Source of the DNA: Bacteroidota bacterium
GTDB taxonomy: Bacteria; Bacteroidota; Bacteroidia; Flavobacteriales; Weeksellaceae
NCBI GenBank assembly: GCA_023387375.1
Contig: JAEWIE010000024.1
Span: 1-58,890 of the forward strand
Direction of reading: 5' to 3'
DNA: 58,890 nt
Made by a program: the position numbers and the translations under genes
Notes under the pieces: generated by a model
What the model was told of the DNA's origin: nothing
The model's input: the letters and a program-made list of their open reading frames with translations, nothing else
The model's database searches: none
In this document: in pieces, positions 1 through 8,171 of the stretch
How positions within the stretch are numbered: the stretch's first letter is position 1
How the letters are laid out: each line of letters opens with the position of its first letter

Positions 1-861
1 AATGCGGAAGTTTATAATGGAACGAAGCGTTATGACGATGTCATCACTTACACCGAAAAAATTATTAATGCAGGATATTCATTAAAGAAAGACCTTTTAG
101 GAGGTGTGGATTATGGATACCAAAATCTCTTTATGGCGGATAACCATCTAAACAACCCAGAAGTGATTTTTGCCATTAATTACGATGGAAACAAAACCAG
201 AACTTTTGGTGGAACTACTTTCTTAGTGCACGCGGCGATTGGAGGATCAATGCCTGCTTCTGACTTCGGTGTGAACGGAGGTTGGGGAGGACTTCGTGTC
301 ACGAAGCAATTTGTAGGATTATTCCCAGAGGATGGATCTGACAAAAGAGGTCGTTTCTATACAGATGGACAATCTCTTGACATCTCTGAGATTAGTGACT
401 TTAAACAAGGTTACGCCTTTATCAAATACAAAAACATCAATTTCTCTGATGGATCTGCAGGGTCCGATACGGGAGGTGATTTTGTGGATGCAGACCTACC
501 TCTTTACCGTCTTGGAGATGTGTACTTAATGTACGCAGAAGCCACTGTAAGAGGAGGAAATGGAAACATGGCGACTGCCTTAGGATATGTAAACCAGCTT
601 CGTAAAAGAGCAGGAGCTACCCCTGCGGTAAGTCTTAGCTTAGATTTTTTACTAGCGGAACGTGCACGTGAACTTTCTTGGGAAATGACGCGTAGAACAG
701 ACCTTATCCGTTTTGGTAAATTCACGGGATCTAGTATGCTTTGGCAATGGAAAGGAGGTTCAAAAGAAGGAGCTTCCGTTGCGGAATATAGAAATCTGTA
801 TCCGATTCCAACCAATGATGTGATTGCTAACTCAAACCTTATACAAAATCCAGGTTATTAA
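1..861 (+). CDS. SusD/RagB family starch-binding outer-membrane lipoprotein, C-terminal part (5' end outside window)
   Basis: The frame is open from the first base, so the gene starts left of the window; 286 residues are visible. SusD-family proteins are surface lipoproteins that cap a SusC TonB-dependent channel and bind glycan. Family hallmarks seen here are the RRTDLIRFGKF stretch, the LYRLGDVYLMYAEA helix and the C-terminal LYPIPTNDV...QNPGY ending. A SusC gene should lie just upstream but is not in the window. The next gene, a SusE-like lipoprotein, starts 22 bases after the stop, so the two are probably co-transcribed. Starch or maltodextrin as substrate is inferred from the downstream GH97, GH13 and sugar-permease genes. 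The family call is secure; the substrate is likely. Confidence 0.93.
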   Translation, partial: NAEVYNGTKRYDDVITYTEKIINAGYSLKKDLLGGVDYGYQNLFMADNHLNNPEVIFAINYDGNKTRTFGGTTFLVHAAIGGSMPASDFGVNGGWGGLRVTKQFVGLFPEDGSDKRGRFYTDGQSLDISEISDFKQGYAFIKYKNINFSDGSAGSDTGGDFVDADLPLYRLGDVYLMYAEATVRGGNGNMATALGYVNQLRKRAGATPAVSLSLDFLLAERARELSWEMTRRTDLIRFGKFTGSSMLWQWKGGSKEGASVAEYRNLYPIPTNDVIANSNLIQNPGY

Positions 862-883
862 TTCCAGCCCAAAGATAATTACA

Positions 884-2017
884 ATGAAAAAACAATCGAT
901 TATACAAAAAGGGTTACTCGCATTAGTGATGCTGTTAGGCCTAATGGCTTGCCAGGATAGAGAGGAACTCATAATTAGCAACGAAACGCCCGCCATTATT
1001 ATGGACCTTAGTTCTGAATCTCTCTTTTTAGACCAGAACTTTCCAGACAACCCGGCGCTAAACGTTTCTTGGCAACAAGCGAAGTATACGCAGCCGACAG
1101 AAGTAAAATACAAAATTGAAGCTTCCAGCACGGAAGGTTTTGAAGAGCCTTATACACTTGGAACAGTGAGCGGTTCGGTTAGAACTGTTACTTATACAGT
1201 GGCCGAGATGAACAAAGCGGCGCAAACCCTTGGGATTGCCGCAGGAGAAGAAGCTCCTCTTTACTTAAGAGTGTCTTCTTACATTGGAGATGAAGGGGAA
1301 TATCTTTCCGTACTTTCTAATGTGACGCATTTAAACATTACACCGTATAGTTTAGTGTATCCAACCTTCTTCTTGGTAGGGGATGCTTCTTACGTGGGAT
1401 GGAATGCAGGCGATGCGCAGGAACTTTACAAATCAGAAAGTAAGTCCGTAATCTATATGTATATGGAAAATGGGAAGTCCTTCCGATTCTTAGGACAGAA
1501 AGATTGGAATCCTACCAACTACAGTATTGATTTAGCAGGTACGAAAGACGGATATCGTTATTTCAAACAAGTATCTGGTAATATTGCTCAAGACGGAGAA
1601 GAAAACATGAAATTTTCAGATGAAACGGGGATTTACAAAGTAGAAATCGATGCGGCCTCTGGGGTTCAGTCTCTAACGGTTGAAGCTTCTGCAGTGAAAG
1701 GATTCGATTTCCCAGAAATTTACGTAGTGGGTAGCTTAAATGGATGGACTGCAGAAACAGCTCTTCCTATGGCGAAAGTGTCTGAGGGCGTTTACTCGAT
1801 CGACGTGACGCTTGCAGACAATGAAGAGTTTAAATTCATCGGACAGCAATCTTGGGGAGATCTCGAGTGGGCAAACATCCTTAAGGACAATGCAGGAAAC
1901 TCAGGATTCCTAGGACCCAAAGGAGATAACGGAAATATCCAATTCTCTGGAGGTGGAGCAGAATACACAATCACTGTGAACCTAAAAGCAGGTACCTATA
2001 AAATTGTTGCTAAATAA
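884..2017 (+). CDS. SusE-like outer-membrane starch-binding lipoprotein
   Basis: 377 residues. The ATG at 884 is preferred over an upstream in-frame codon because it gives a clean lipoprotein signal: MKKQ, a hydrophobic stretch, then the lipobox LMAC with Cys23. The residues after Cys are QDREE. In Bacteroidota an acidic run after the cysteine marks export to the cell surface, so I infer surface exposure. An N-terminal SusE-like beta domain (about 35-160) is followed by two carbohydrate-binding-like units that begin FFLVGDASYVGW (about 165) and IYVVGSLNGW (about 280). These match the tandem starch-binding modules of SusE/SusF. It sits between susD and a second paralogue with short gaps, as in a sus operon. 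No catalytic role is expected. Confidence 0.85.
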   Translation: MKKQSIIQKGLLALVMLLGLMACQDREELIISNETPAIIMDLSSESLFLDQNFPDNPALNVSWQQAKYTQPTEVKYKIEASSTEGFEEPYTLGTVSGSVRTVTYTVAEMNKAAQTLGIAAGEEAPLYLRVSSYIGDEGEYLSVLSNVTHLNITPYSLVYPTFFLVGDASYVGWNAGDAQELYKSESKSVIYMYMENGKSFRFLGQKDWNPTNYSIDLAGTKDGYRYFKQVSGNIAQDGEENMKFSDETGIYKVEIDAASGVQSLTVEASAVKGFDFPEIYVVGSLNGWTAETALPMAKVSEGVYSIDVTLADNEEFKFIGQQSWGDLEWANILKDNAGNSGFLGPKGDNGNIQFSGGGAEYTITVNLKAGTYKIVAK

Positions 2018-2035
2018 TAAATAGAGAAGAACAAT

Positions 2036-3442
2036 ATGAAAACGATATTTAAATTTTTAGTTCTCGCTTTGGTATTTCCAATCGTCTTTCAGGCGTGTCG
2101 GGATGATGAATTCACCATGGGTGAAAAAGAACCTAGCTTTGAGCTTTACAATACAACTCTAGCGAGCAGTGTTTTGTATCCAACCATGGAAAACAATGCT
2201 TTCCGTTTGGTTTGGGACAACAGTTTAGGCGGTGGAAATAACTACGTAGTAGAGGTTTCTAGTCTAGAGGATTTTTCTACAAAAGTAGAATTAGGAAGTT
2301 CTGATACAACGAGTTTAACGACCACAATTGGAGCCTTAAACGAAGCTGCGATTGCAGCGGGTTTACATCCTTACCAAAGTCAGAAACTTTACTTTAGGGT
2401 GGTTTCTGGATCGAATGTATCCAATGTGATTTCTACCGATTTAACGACGTATCCTTCGGCAAAACCGATAATTACAAGTCCAAGTGCAGGCGCTGAATTT
2501 GTACTCAATATGAGTGCTCCAAACGAAGCAGCCACAACGGTGACTTGGAGTGATTATACCTACGGTACTCAAGTGGATTACCTAGTAGAAGTGGCAGTTG
2601 CTGGTTCTACGGACTATGTAGCGGCTGGAACTGTATCGGATGCCACTAGCTTAGAGCTTACCAACAAGAGCTTCAATGATGCAGTAATGAAGTTAGGACT
2701 TGCTCCCGATGTAGCCGCCAAAGTAGATCTTCGTGTATCTGCAAGCACAAGCTCTGTTGGGGGAACATTACTTGCAATCTCGACTCCAATTGAGATTAGC
2801 GTGACGCCATACGTAGCTTACAAAGATTTATTCTTCGTGGGAGAAGCCGTAGAAGCAGGATGGAGCTCAAACAATAACAACCATCCACTTTACCGCGATG
2901 CTGAGAATACGAATAAATTCTATTACACGGGGTATTTTAATGCTGGAGGGTTTAAAGTTCTCGAGCAGTTAGGAGACAACACTTGGCATCCTCAGTGGGG
3001 AGTGACTAATGGAGTCGTTCATGCGAGCAATCCAGATTCTAGCAATGAGCCAGGAACCTTTGTAATTCCAGCCGCTGGATTCTATACCTTTGAGCTTGAT
3101 ATTCTTGCCAAAACGTATAGCATTACAGCCTACACCGGAGCGCAGAAAACGTATCCAGTAATGGGAATCATTGGAAACAGTACTGCTGGAGGTTGGGATG
3201 CTCAAACCGCTTTGGTCCATTCTAGCTTTGATGTTCACCAGTGGAGCCTTAAAGATGTAACTCTAACCGTGGGCGAATTGAAATTTAGAGCGAATGACGC
3301 TTGGGATGATAGTTGGGGGAATTCAACCCCAATATCAGGAGTGGGACTTTACGGAGGACCTAATATCCCTGTCACAGAAGCCGGAGTCTATGATATCTTC
3401 TTCAATGACTTAGACGGTAGATACATCCTTATCAAAAAATAA
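2036..3442 (+). CDS. SusE/SusF-like outer-membrane starch-binding lipoprotein
   Basis: 468 residues with a lipoprotein signal ending FQAC (Cys21), followed by RDDEF, which again fits the Bacteroidota surface-export pattern. Two Ig-like SusE-type domains occupy about 35-150 and 155-265. Two carbohydrate-binding-like modules follow, starting near LFFVGEAVEAGW (about 270) and MGIIGNSTAGGW (about 385). It is longer than the preceding paralogue by one beta domain. The gap to that gene is 18 bases and a strong intrinsic terminator follows, so it is probably the last gene of the susCD-E-F transcript. The expected role is to hold malto-oligosaccharides at the cell surface for the SusC/D channel. Whether to call it SusE or SusF cannot be settled by eye. 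Confidence 0.82.
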   Translation: MKTIFKFLVLALVFPIVFQACRDDEFTMGEKEPSFELYNTTLASSVLYPTMENNAFRLVWDNSLGGGNNYVVEVSSLEDFSTKVELGSSDTTSLTTTIGALNEAAIAAGLHPYQSQKLYFRVVSGSNVSNVISTDLTTYPSAKPIITSPSAGAEFVLNMSAPNEAATTVTWSDYTYGTQVDYLVEVAVAGSTDYVAAGTVSDATSLELTNKSFNDAVMKLGLAPDVAAKVDLRVSASTSSVGGTLLAISTPIEISVTPYVAYKDLFFVGEAVEAGWSSNNNNHPLYRDAENTNKFYYTGYFNAGGFKVLEQLGDNTWHPQWGVTNGVVHASNPDSSNEPGTFVIPAAGFYTFELDILAKTYSITAYTGAQKTYPVMGIIGNSTAGGWDAQTALVHSSFDVHQWSLKDVTLTVGELKFRANDAWDDSWGNSTPISGVGLYGGPNIPVTEAGVYDIFFNDLDGRYILIKK

Positions 3443-3470
3443 GAAAGAGATCTTTCTGTAAAAAAAAGAA

Positions 3471-3500
3471 AAACTGTTGCTTTTAGTAGCAGTTTTTTTT
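3471..3500 (+). terminator. Rho-independent terminator after the susDEF genes
   Basis: AAACTGTTGCT pairs with AGTAGCAGTTT (two G-T wobbles) around a 3-base loop, followed directly by a T run. It separates the lipoprotein genes from the GH97 gene. Confidence 0.8.
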
Positions 3501-3507
3501 ATCTTTC
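3477..3507 (+). promoter_or_regulatory. Possible Bacteroidota-type promoter for the GH97 gene
   Basis: TTG (3477-3479), 20 bases, then TATCTTTC (3500-3507), one base off the TAnnTTTG element of the Bacteroidota housekeeping sigma factor. The upstream box lies within the preceding terminator stem. The ATG follows 21 bases later. Inferred from the pattern only. Confidence 0.4.
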
Positions 3508-3528
3508 AAACTTATTAAAAAATCTAGA

Positions 3529-5685
3529 ATGCATAAATTAAATCTGAGCATCGTGGCTTTGCTTCTTGGAGGTATATCTCTTCATGCTCAAACACTTAAA
3601 TCACCCAATGGCGAGTTTGAAATGAATTTCAAGCTGAAAGAAGGCGTACCTTATTATCATTTAAAATACAAAGGAGAAACGGTCGTTGAAGATTCAAAAT
3701 TAGGACTTAGACTTTTCGATGACAAAGGAATTGAATTTGCAAGTGCAATCGATAAGAATTCTTCACGTCCTACAGACCTTCTAAGTGGATTTGAAAAAGT
3801 AGCAGAAAAAACAGATTCAAAAAACGAAGTTTGGCAGCCTATTCTGGGAGAGAAGAAAGAGTACGTAAACCACTACAATGAACTTGCAGTAACTCTGGAT
3901 CAACCCGCAAACAAACGTCATATCGTACTAAAATTTAGACTCTTTAACGACGGTTTAGGGTTCCGCTATGAGTTCCCAGAACAGGAAAATCTAAATTATT
4001 TCAGACTAAGAGAAGAAGACAGTGAGTTTGATCTACCATGGGATACTAAAACTTGGTGGATCACTGGAGATTATGATTCTCAGGAGTATAAGTACATGAC
4101 TACAAAACTCTCCGAGATTCCAGCGCGCTGGGCAAATTCGTTTGATAGCAACGCCTCACAAACACCCGTGAAAAACTCTGTGCAGTCTCCGGTTATGCTT
4201 AAAAAAGAAGGAAAAAATCCTCTTTATTTAAACATTGCAGAAGCAGCCGTGATCAACTACGCGGCTTCTCATCTAGAAGTCGATGCAAATGAGTTTAAAT
4301 TCAAAACGCATTTGACTCCTGATGCACAGGGCGTAAAAGGATATATTCAGACTCCGGCGGTTTCTCCTTGGCGTACGGTTATTGTATCGGACAAAGCAGA
4401 AGAGGTTTTAGCCTCTAAGATGCTTTTCAATTTGAATGAACCTACTTCTTATACCGATACTTCTTATATCAAACCTACAAAGTATATGGGCGTTTGGTGG
4501 GAGATGATTATTGGAAAGTCTAACTGGGCCTATTCTACTTCCAAGAATGTGCATTTAGGAAAAACGGATTTCACTAAACTCACTCCGAATGGAAACCATG
4601 CGGCGAACACCACAAAAGTGAAAGAGTATATTGATTTCGCATCCAAACATGGGTTTGATGCTCTTTTAATTGAAGGTTGGAACGAAGGATGGGAAGATTG
4701 GTTTGGAAACTCGAAAGAATATGTGTTTGATTTCATTTCTCCTTATCCTGATTTTGATATTGAGGAGCTTAATTCCTATGCGCATTCCAAAGGTCTAAAA
4801 CTAATGATGCACCATGAGACTTCAGGTTCTGCAACGAACTATGAGCGCTGGGCTGACAAGGCTTTTGCCCTTATGAACAAATACGATTATCCTTCCGTCA
4901 AAACAGGCTATGTAGGGGATATTATTCCTCGTGGGGAGCATCATTATTCGCAGTGGACCAACAACCATTACATTCGCATTGCAGAGAAAGCAAACGAGTA
5001 TAAAATCATGGTGAACTCTCACGAAAGTGTAAGGCCTTCAGGACAGAGCCGTACGTATCCAAACTGGATCGCGGCAGAGGCTGCGAGAGGAACCGAGTAT
5101 GAAGCTTTTGGTGGAAACGATCCCGAGCACCAAACCATTTTGCCATTTACGCGCTTTATGGGAGGTCCCATGGATTATACCCCTGGAATCTTCCAAACCC
5201 AGCTGAATTATTATTTTCCAAACGATACCCGCTTTGTAAAAACCACACTTGCTAAACAATTAGCGCTTTATGTGGTTATGTATTCCCCGCTTCAAATGGC
5301 AGCGGATCTACCTGAAAACTACGAAAGACACCTCGATGCCTTCCAATTTATTAAGGATGTGGCTGCCGATTGGGACGATACGAAAATTCTAGCGGCGGAA
5401 CCAGGAGACTATATCCATACCGCAAGAAAAACCAAAGGAAAAGACCAGTGGTTTGTGGGAGGGGTAACGGATGAAAATGCAAGAACCTTCACAGTGGATT
5501 TCTCATTCCTTCCCAAGAATAAGAAATACGAGGCCATTATATACAAGGATGGAAAAGACGCGGATTATATTAAGAATCCTCAAAGCTACGAGATTGAGAA
5601 AAAAACAGTTACTAGCAAAACCAAACTTCCTATCCACCTAGTAAGAAGTGGAGGATATGCGATCTCAGTGAATCCAATTAACTAA
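3529..5685 (+). CDS. susB: GH97 alpha-glucosidase, SusB-like
   Basis: 718 residues, with a type I signal peptide ending near LHAQ, so the enzyme is probably periplasmic. GH97 enzymes of the inverting group release glucose from maltodextrins. Glutamates 382 (IEGWNEGW), 430 (MMHHETSG), 499 (NSHESVRP) and 523 (RGTEYEAF) have the same spacing as the four catalytic and calcium-binding glutamates 391, 439, 508 and 532 that I recall for Bacteroides thetaiotaomicron SusB. That supports an inverting alpha-glucosidase rather than the retaining alpha-galactosidase branch. Length and N-terminal beta-sandwich, barrel and C-terminal order are normal. It begins 29 bases after the terminator and is followed by its own terminator and a GH13 gene. 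Transport by the permease further downstream fits glucose or maltose as product. Confidence 0.92.
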   Translation: MHKLNLSIVALLLGGISLHAQTLKSPNGEFEMNFKLKEGVPYYHLKYKGETVVEDSKLGLRLFDDKGIEFASAIDKNSSRPTDLLSGFEKVAEKTDSKNEVWQPILGEKKEYVNHYNELAVTLDQPANKRHIVLKFRLFNDGLGFRYEFPEQENLNYFRLREEDSEFDLPWDTKTWWITGDYDSQEYKYMTTKLSEIPARWANSFDSNASQTPVKNSVQSPVMLKKEGKNPLYLNIAEAAVINYAASHLEVDANEFKFKTHLTPDAQGVKGYIQTPAVSPWRTVIVSDKAEEVLASKMLFNLNEPTSYTDTSYIKPTKYMGVWWEMIIGKSNWAYSTSKNVHLGKTDFTKLTPNGNHAANTTKVKEYIDFASKHGFDALLIEGWNEGWEDWFGNSKEYVFDFISPYPDFDIEELNSYAHSKGLKLMMHHETSGSATNYERWADKAFALMNKYDYPSVKTGYVGDIIPRGEHHYSQWTNNHYIRIAEKANEYKIMVNSHESVRPSGQSRTYPNWIAAEAARGTEYEAFGGNDPEHQTILPFTRFMGGPMDYTPGIFQTQLNYYFPNDTRFVKTTLAKQLALYVVMYSPLQMAADLPENYERHLDAFQFIKDVAADWDDTKILAAEPGDYIHTARKTKGKDQWFVGGVTDENARTFTVDFSFLPKNKKYEAIIYKDGKDADYIKNPQSYEIEKKTVTSKTKLPIHLVRSGGYAISVNPIN

Positions 5686-5703
5686 TTTACATTTTGTAAA
5701 GAA

Positions 5704-5733
5704 AGGCGCCCTTTTTGAGCGCCTCTTCTTTTT
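5704..5733 (+). terminator. Rho-independent terminator after the GH97 gene
   Basis: AGGCGC and GCGCCT arms with a 9-base loop, followed by a T-rich tract. It lies between the GH97 stop and the next ATG. Confidence 0.75.
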
Positions 5734-5749
5734 AACTTCAAATAAGATT

Positions 5750-7609
5750 ATGAAAAAATTGCCCTTACTTCTTCTTTTGCTTTGCTTTAGTTTCACCTTT
5801 GCTCAACTTAAGAAAGTGGAGCCTGCTTTTTGGTGGAAAGGCATGGAAAACTCTGAGCTGCAAATTCTTCTTTATGGACCTTCCATTGCAAATCAAACCC
5901 TAGAGCTTTCTGGCGGTTTAAAACCTAAATCGGTAGATAAGGTCGAAAATCCAAACTATCTATTTGTGACCATTGATACAAAAGAAGTTTCTGGAGACGA
6001 TTTTCAAATTAGCCTCAAAGAAAATGGAAAAGTAAAAAGTAAATACAAATACGAACTAAAGAAAAGAAAAGAAGGCTCCAAAATGCGTAGGTCGTATTCT
6101 TCGAAAGACGTAATGTATTTGATTATGCCGGATCGTTTCGCCAATGGAGATCCTTCCAACGATTCTCAAAAACAACTCCTTGAAAAAAGCAATCGAAATT
6201 CTCCTGGAGGACGTCACGGTGGGGATTTACGAGGTATTATCAACCACCTCGATTATTTACAAAACCTAGGCGTTACCGCTCTTTGGCTTACGCCTGTGAA
6301 TGAGGACAATGAGAAAGGATATTCTTACCATGGATACGCTCAAACGGACCTTTACAAAATTGATGCTCGTTATGGAACCAATGATGAGTACAAAGAACTT
6401 TCTCAGGAACTGAATAAACGTGGAATGATGCTGATCCAAGATTACGTAACGAACCACTGGGGAATCTCTCATTGGATGATTCAGGACCTTCCCGAAGAAA
6501 GCTGGATTCATCAGTTTAAAGACGGAGAAGGCCGCTATGGATTTAAGCGTTCCAATTACCGAATTACCTCTCAAATGGATCACAACGCTTCCGAGATCGA
6601 CCGAAACGAGGCTCTCAATGGGTGGTTTGATACGACGATGCCCGATTTAAATCAGGCCAATCCTCGACTCCTAACTTATTTGACGCAAAATGCCATTTGG
6701 TGGATTGAATACGCGGAGCTAGGAGGACTTCGAGTAGATACCTACCCGTACAACAACAAAGAAGCGATGGCCAAATGGGCCAAGGCGCTCACAACCGAAT
6801 ATCCCAACCTTAACATCGTAGGAGAAGCTTGGATGCAGTCGCCAGCGCACATTTCCTATTGGCAGAAAGATTCCAAAGTAGGAGAGATTGATAAGTACAA
6901 TTCCTATCTACCTTCCGTGATGGACTTCTCTTTATACACAGAGCTTCCTTCTGCACTCAAAGGACCCGAGTCTTGGGATAAGGGAATGATTCAGATTTAC
7001 AATTCTTTAAGCAATGACTTTCTTTACCCGAATGTAAATAACCTATTAGTCTTTTTCGAAAACCACGATACAGAAAGACTAAACGAAATGTTTAACGCAG
7101 ATCCTGCTTACTATAAGCTTGCACTTAGTTTAATTTCAACGATTCGCGGAATTCCTCAAATCTACTACGGTTCTGAAATTGGAATGCGTGGAGAAAAGTC
7201 AAAAGGAGATGCGGACATTCGTCGTGATTTTCCAGGCGGATGGAAAGGCGATACGCAAAATGCATTTGTGGAATCTACGCAAACGCCAGAGCAAAAAGAA
7301 TTCTACAACTTTACCAAAAAGCTTCTTAATTGGCGTAAATCTGCCGAGGTGATCCATTCTGGAAAAACGACGCATTACATGCCTCAAGATAAGGTATATG
7401 TGTATTTCCGATACAATGACCAAAAGAAAGTAATGGTGGTTCTTAATAATAATGAAAAGCCTGTGGACTTGTCTCTTGCTCGCTTCCAAGAAAGTCTTGA
7501 AGGGGTTTCTAGTGGAAAGGATGTAATTAGTGAAAAAACCTTCTCAATTTCTGCGGATAAGTCCCTCACTGCGCCTGCAAAAAATGCCTTAATATTAGAA
7601 CTTAACTAA
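5750..7609 (+). CDS. GH13 cyclomaltodextrinase/neopullulanase-like alpha-amylase
   Basis: 619 residues with a signal peptide (hydrophobic core, cleavage near FTFAQ); no lipobox, so probably periplasmic. An N-terminal cyclomaltodextrinase-type beta domain (about 22-110, starting VEPAFWWKGM) precedes the catalytic barrel. GH13 motifs are present: DYVTNHWG, the nucleophile Asp330 in GLRVDTYPY, the acid/base Glu359 in GEAW, and Asp440 in FFENHDTER. A C-terminal beta domain closes the protein. This layout matches the Flavobacterium cyclomaltodextrinase group rather than the surface-anchored SusG. It likely cuts imported maltodextrins or cyclodextrins into short products for the GH97 enzyme and the permease. 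It lies 5 bases upstream of the next gene, so they share a transcript. Confidence 0.9.
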   Translation: MKKLPLLLLLLCFSFTFAQLKKVEPAFWWKGMENSELQILLYGPSIANQTLELSGGLKPKSVDKVENPNYLFVTIDTKEVSGDDFQISLKENGKVKSKYKYELKKRKEGSKMRRSYSSKDVMYLIMPDRFANGDPSNDSQKQLLEKSNRNSPGGRHGGDLRGIINHLDYLQNLGVTALWLTPVNEDNEKGYSYHGYAQTDLYKIDARYGTNDEYKELSQELNKRGMMLIQDYVTNHWGISHWMIQDLPEESWIHQFKDGEGRYGFKRSNYRITSQMDHNASEIDRNEALNGWFDTTMPDLNQANPRLLTYLTQNAIWWIEYAELGGLRVDTYPYNNKEAMAKWAKALTTEYPNLNIVGEAWMQSPAHISYWQKDSKVGEIDKYNSYLPSVMDFSLYTELPSALKGPESWDKGMIQIYNSLSNDFLYPNVNNLLVFFENHDTERLNEMFNADPAYYKLALSLISTIRGIPQIYYGSEIGMRGEKSKGDADIRRDFPGGWKGDTQNAFVESTQTPEQKEFYNFTKKLLNWRKSAEVIHSGKTTHYMPQDKVYVYFRYNDQKKVMVVLNNNEKPVDLSLARFQESLEGVSSGKDVISEKTFSISADKSLTAPAKNALILELN

Positions 7610-7614
7610 ATCTT

Positions 7615-8133
7615 ATGAAACCCTTTTCTACAATCCTTATCCTAGCGTTTAGTCTTTTCCTAAGCACTTCCCTTAGCGCGCAGTCCTCTCTATCCAAAAA
7701 TGCCGAAACGCAAAAAGAAGTGGGAGCTATGATTGATCACTTTCATAAAATGGCGGCCGAGGCCAATTTTGAGGAGTATTTTAAACTTCTTACGGAGGAC
7801 TCAGAGTTTATCGGAACAGATGCTCTCGAAATCTGGAACAAAGAGCAGTTTATGGCCTATACCAAGCCTTATTTTGAGAAAGGACAAGGATGGAGCTATA
7901 CTCCCGTCACAAGAAATATTCACTTTAGTCAGGATTCGAAGATGGCTTGGTTTAGTGAGGTGCTGGATAGTGCATACGGTCTTTGCCGAGGTTCTGGTGT
8001 CTTAGAATTAAAAAATGGAGAGTGGAAACTTAAGCAGTACGTTCTTAGTTTAACCATTCCAAATTCGGTGGCAAGAAAAGTGGTGGAAATAAAATCTTCT
8101 GAGGAAGCGCTTCAAAAGGAAAAACTTAAGTAA
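7615..8133 (+). CDS. Secreted NTF2/SnoaL-like protein
   Basis: 172 residues with a signal peptide ending near LSAQ. The mature part has the cone-shaped NTF2/SnoaL-like pattern: an N-terminal helix (EVGAMIDHFHKMAAEANFEEYF), then TEDSEFIGTD, later a strand with WFSEVLDSAYG and the closing ELKNGEWKLKQYVLSLTIPN typical of SnoaL_3-type proteins. The fold is used both by small-molecule enzymes and by binding proteins, so function cannot be read from sequence. It sits between the cyclomaltodextrinase gene (5-base gap) and the sugar permease, which suggests a periplasmic role linked to maltodextrin use. Fold call good, function unknown. Confidence 0.75.
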   Translation: MKPFSTILILAFSLFLSTSLSAQSSLSKNAETQKEVGAMIDHFHKMAAEANFEEYFKLLTEDSEFIGTDALEIWNKEQFMAYTKPYFEKGQGWSYTPVTRNIHFSQDSKMAWFSEVLDSAYGLCRGSGVLELKNGEWKLKQYVLSLTIPNSVARKVVEIKSSEEALQKEKLK

Positions 8134-8171
8134 ATTTGAATTCCTTTGTTAATGAAAATAAGAAGTCTTTT

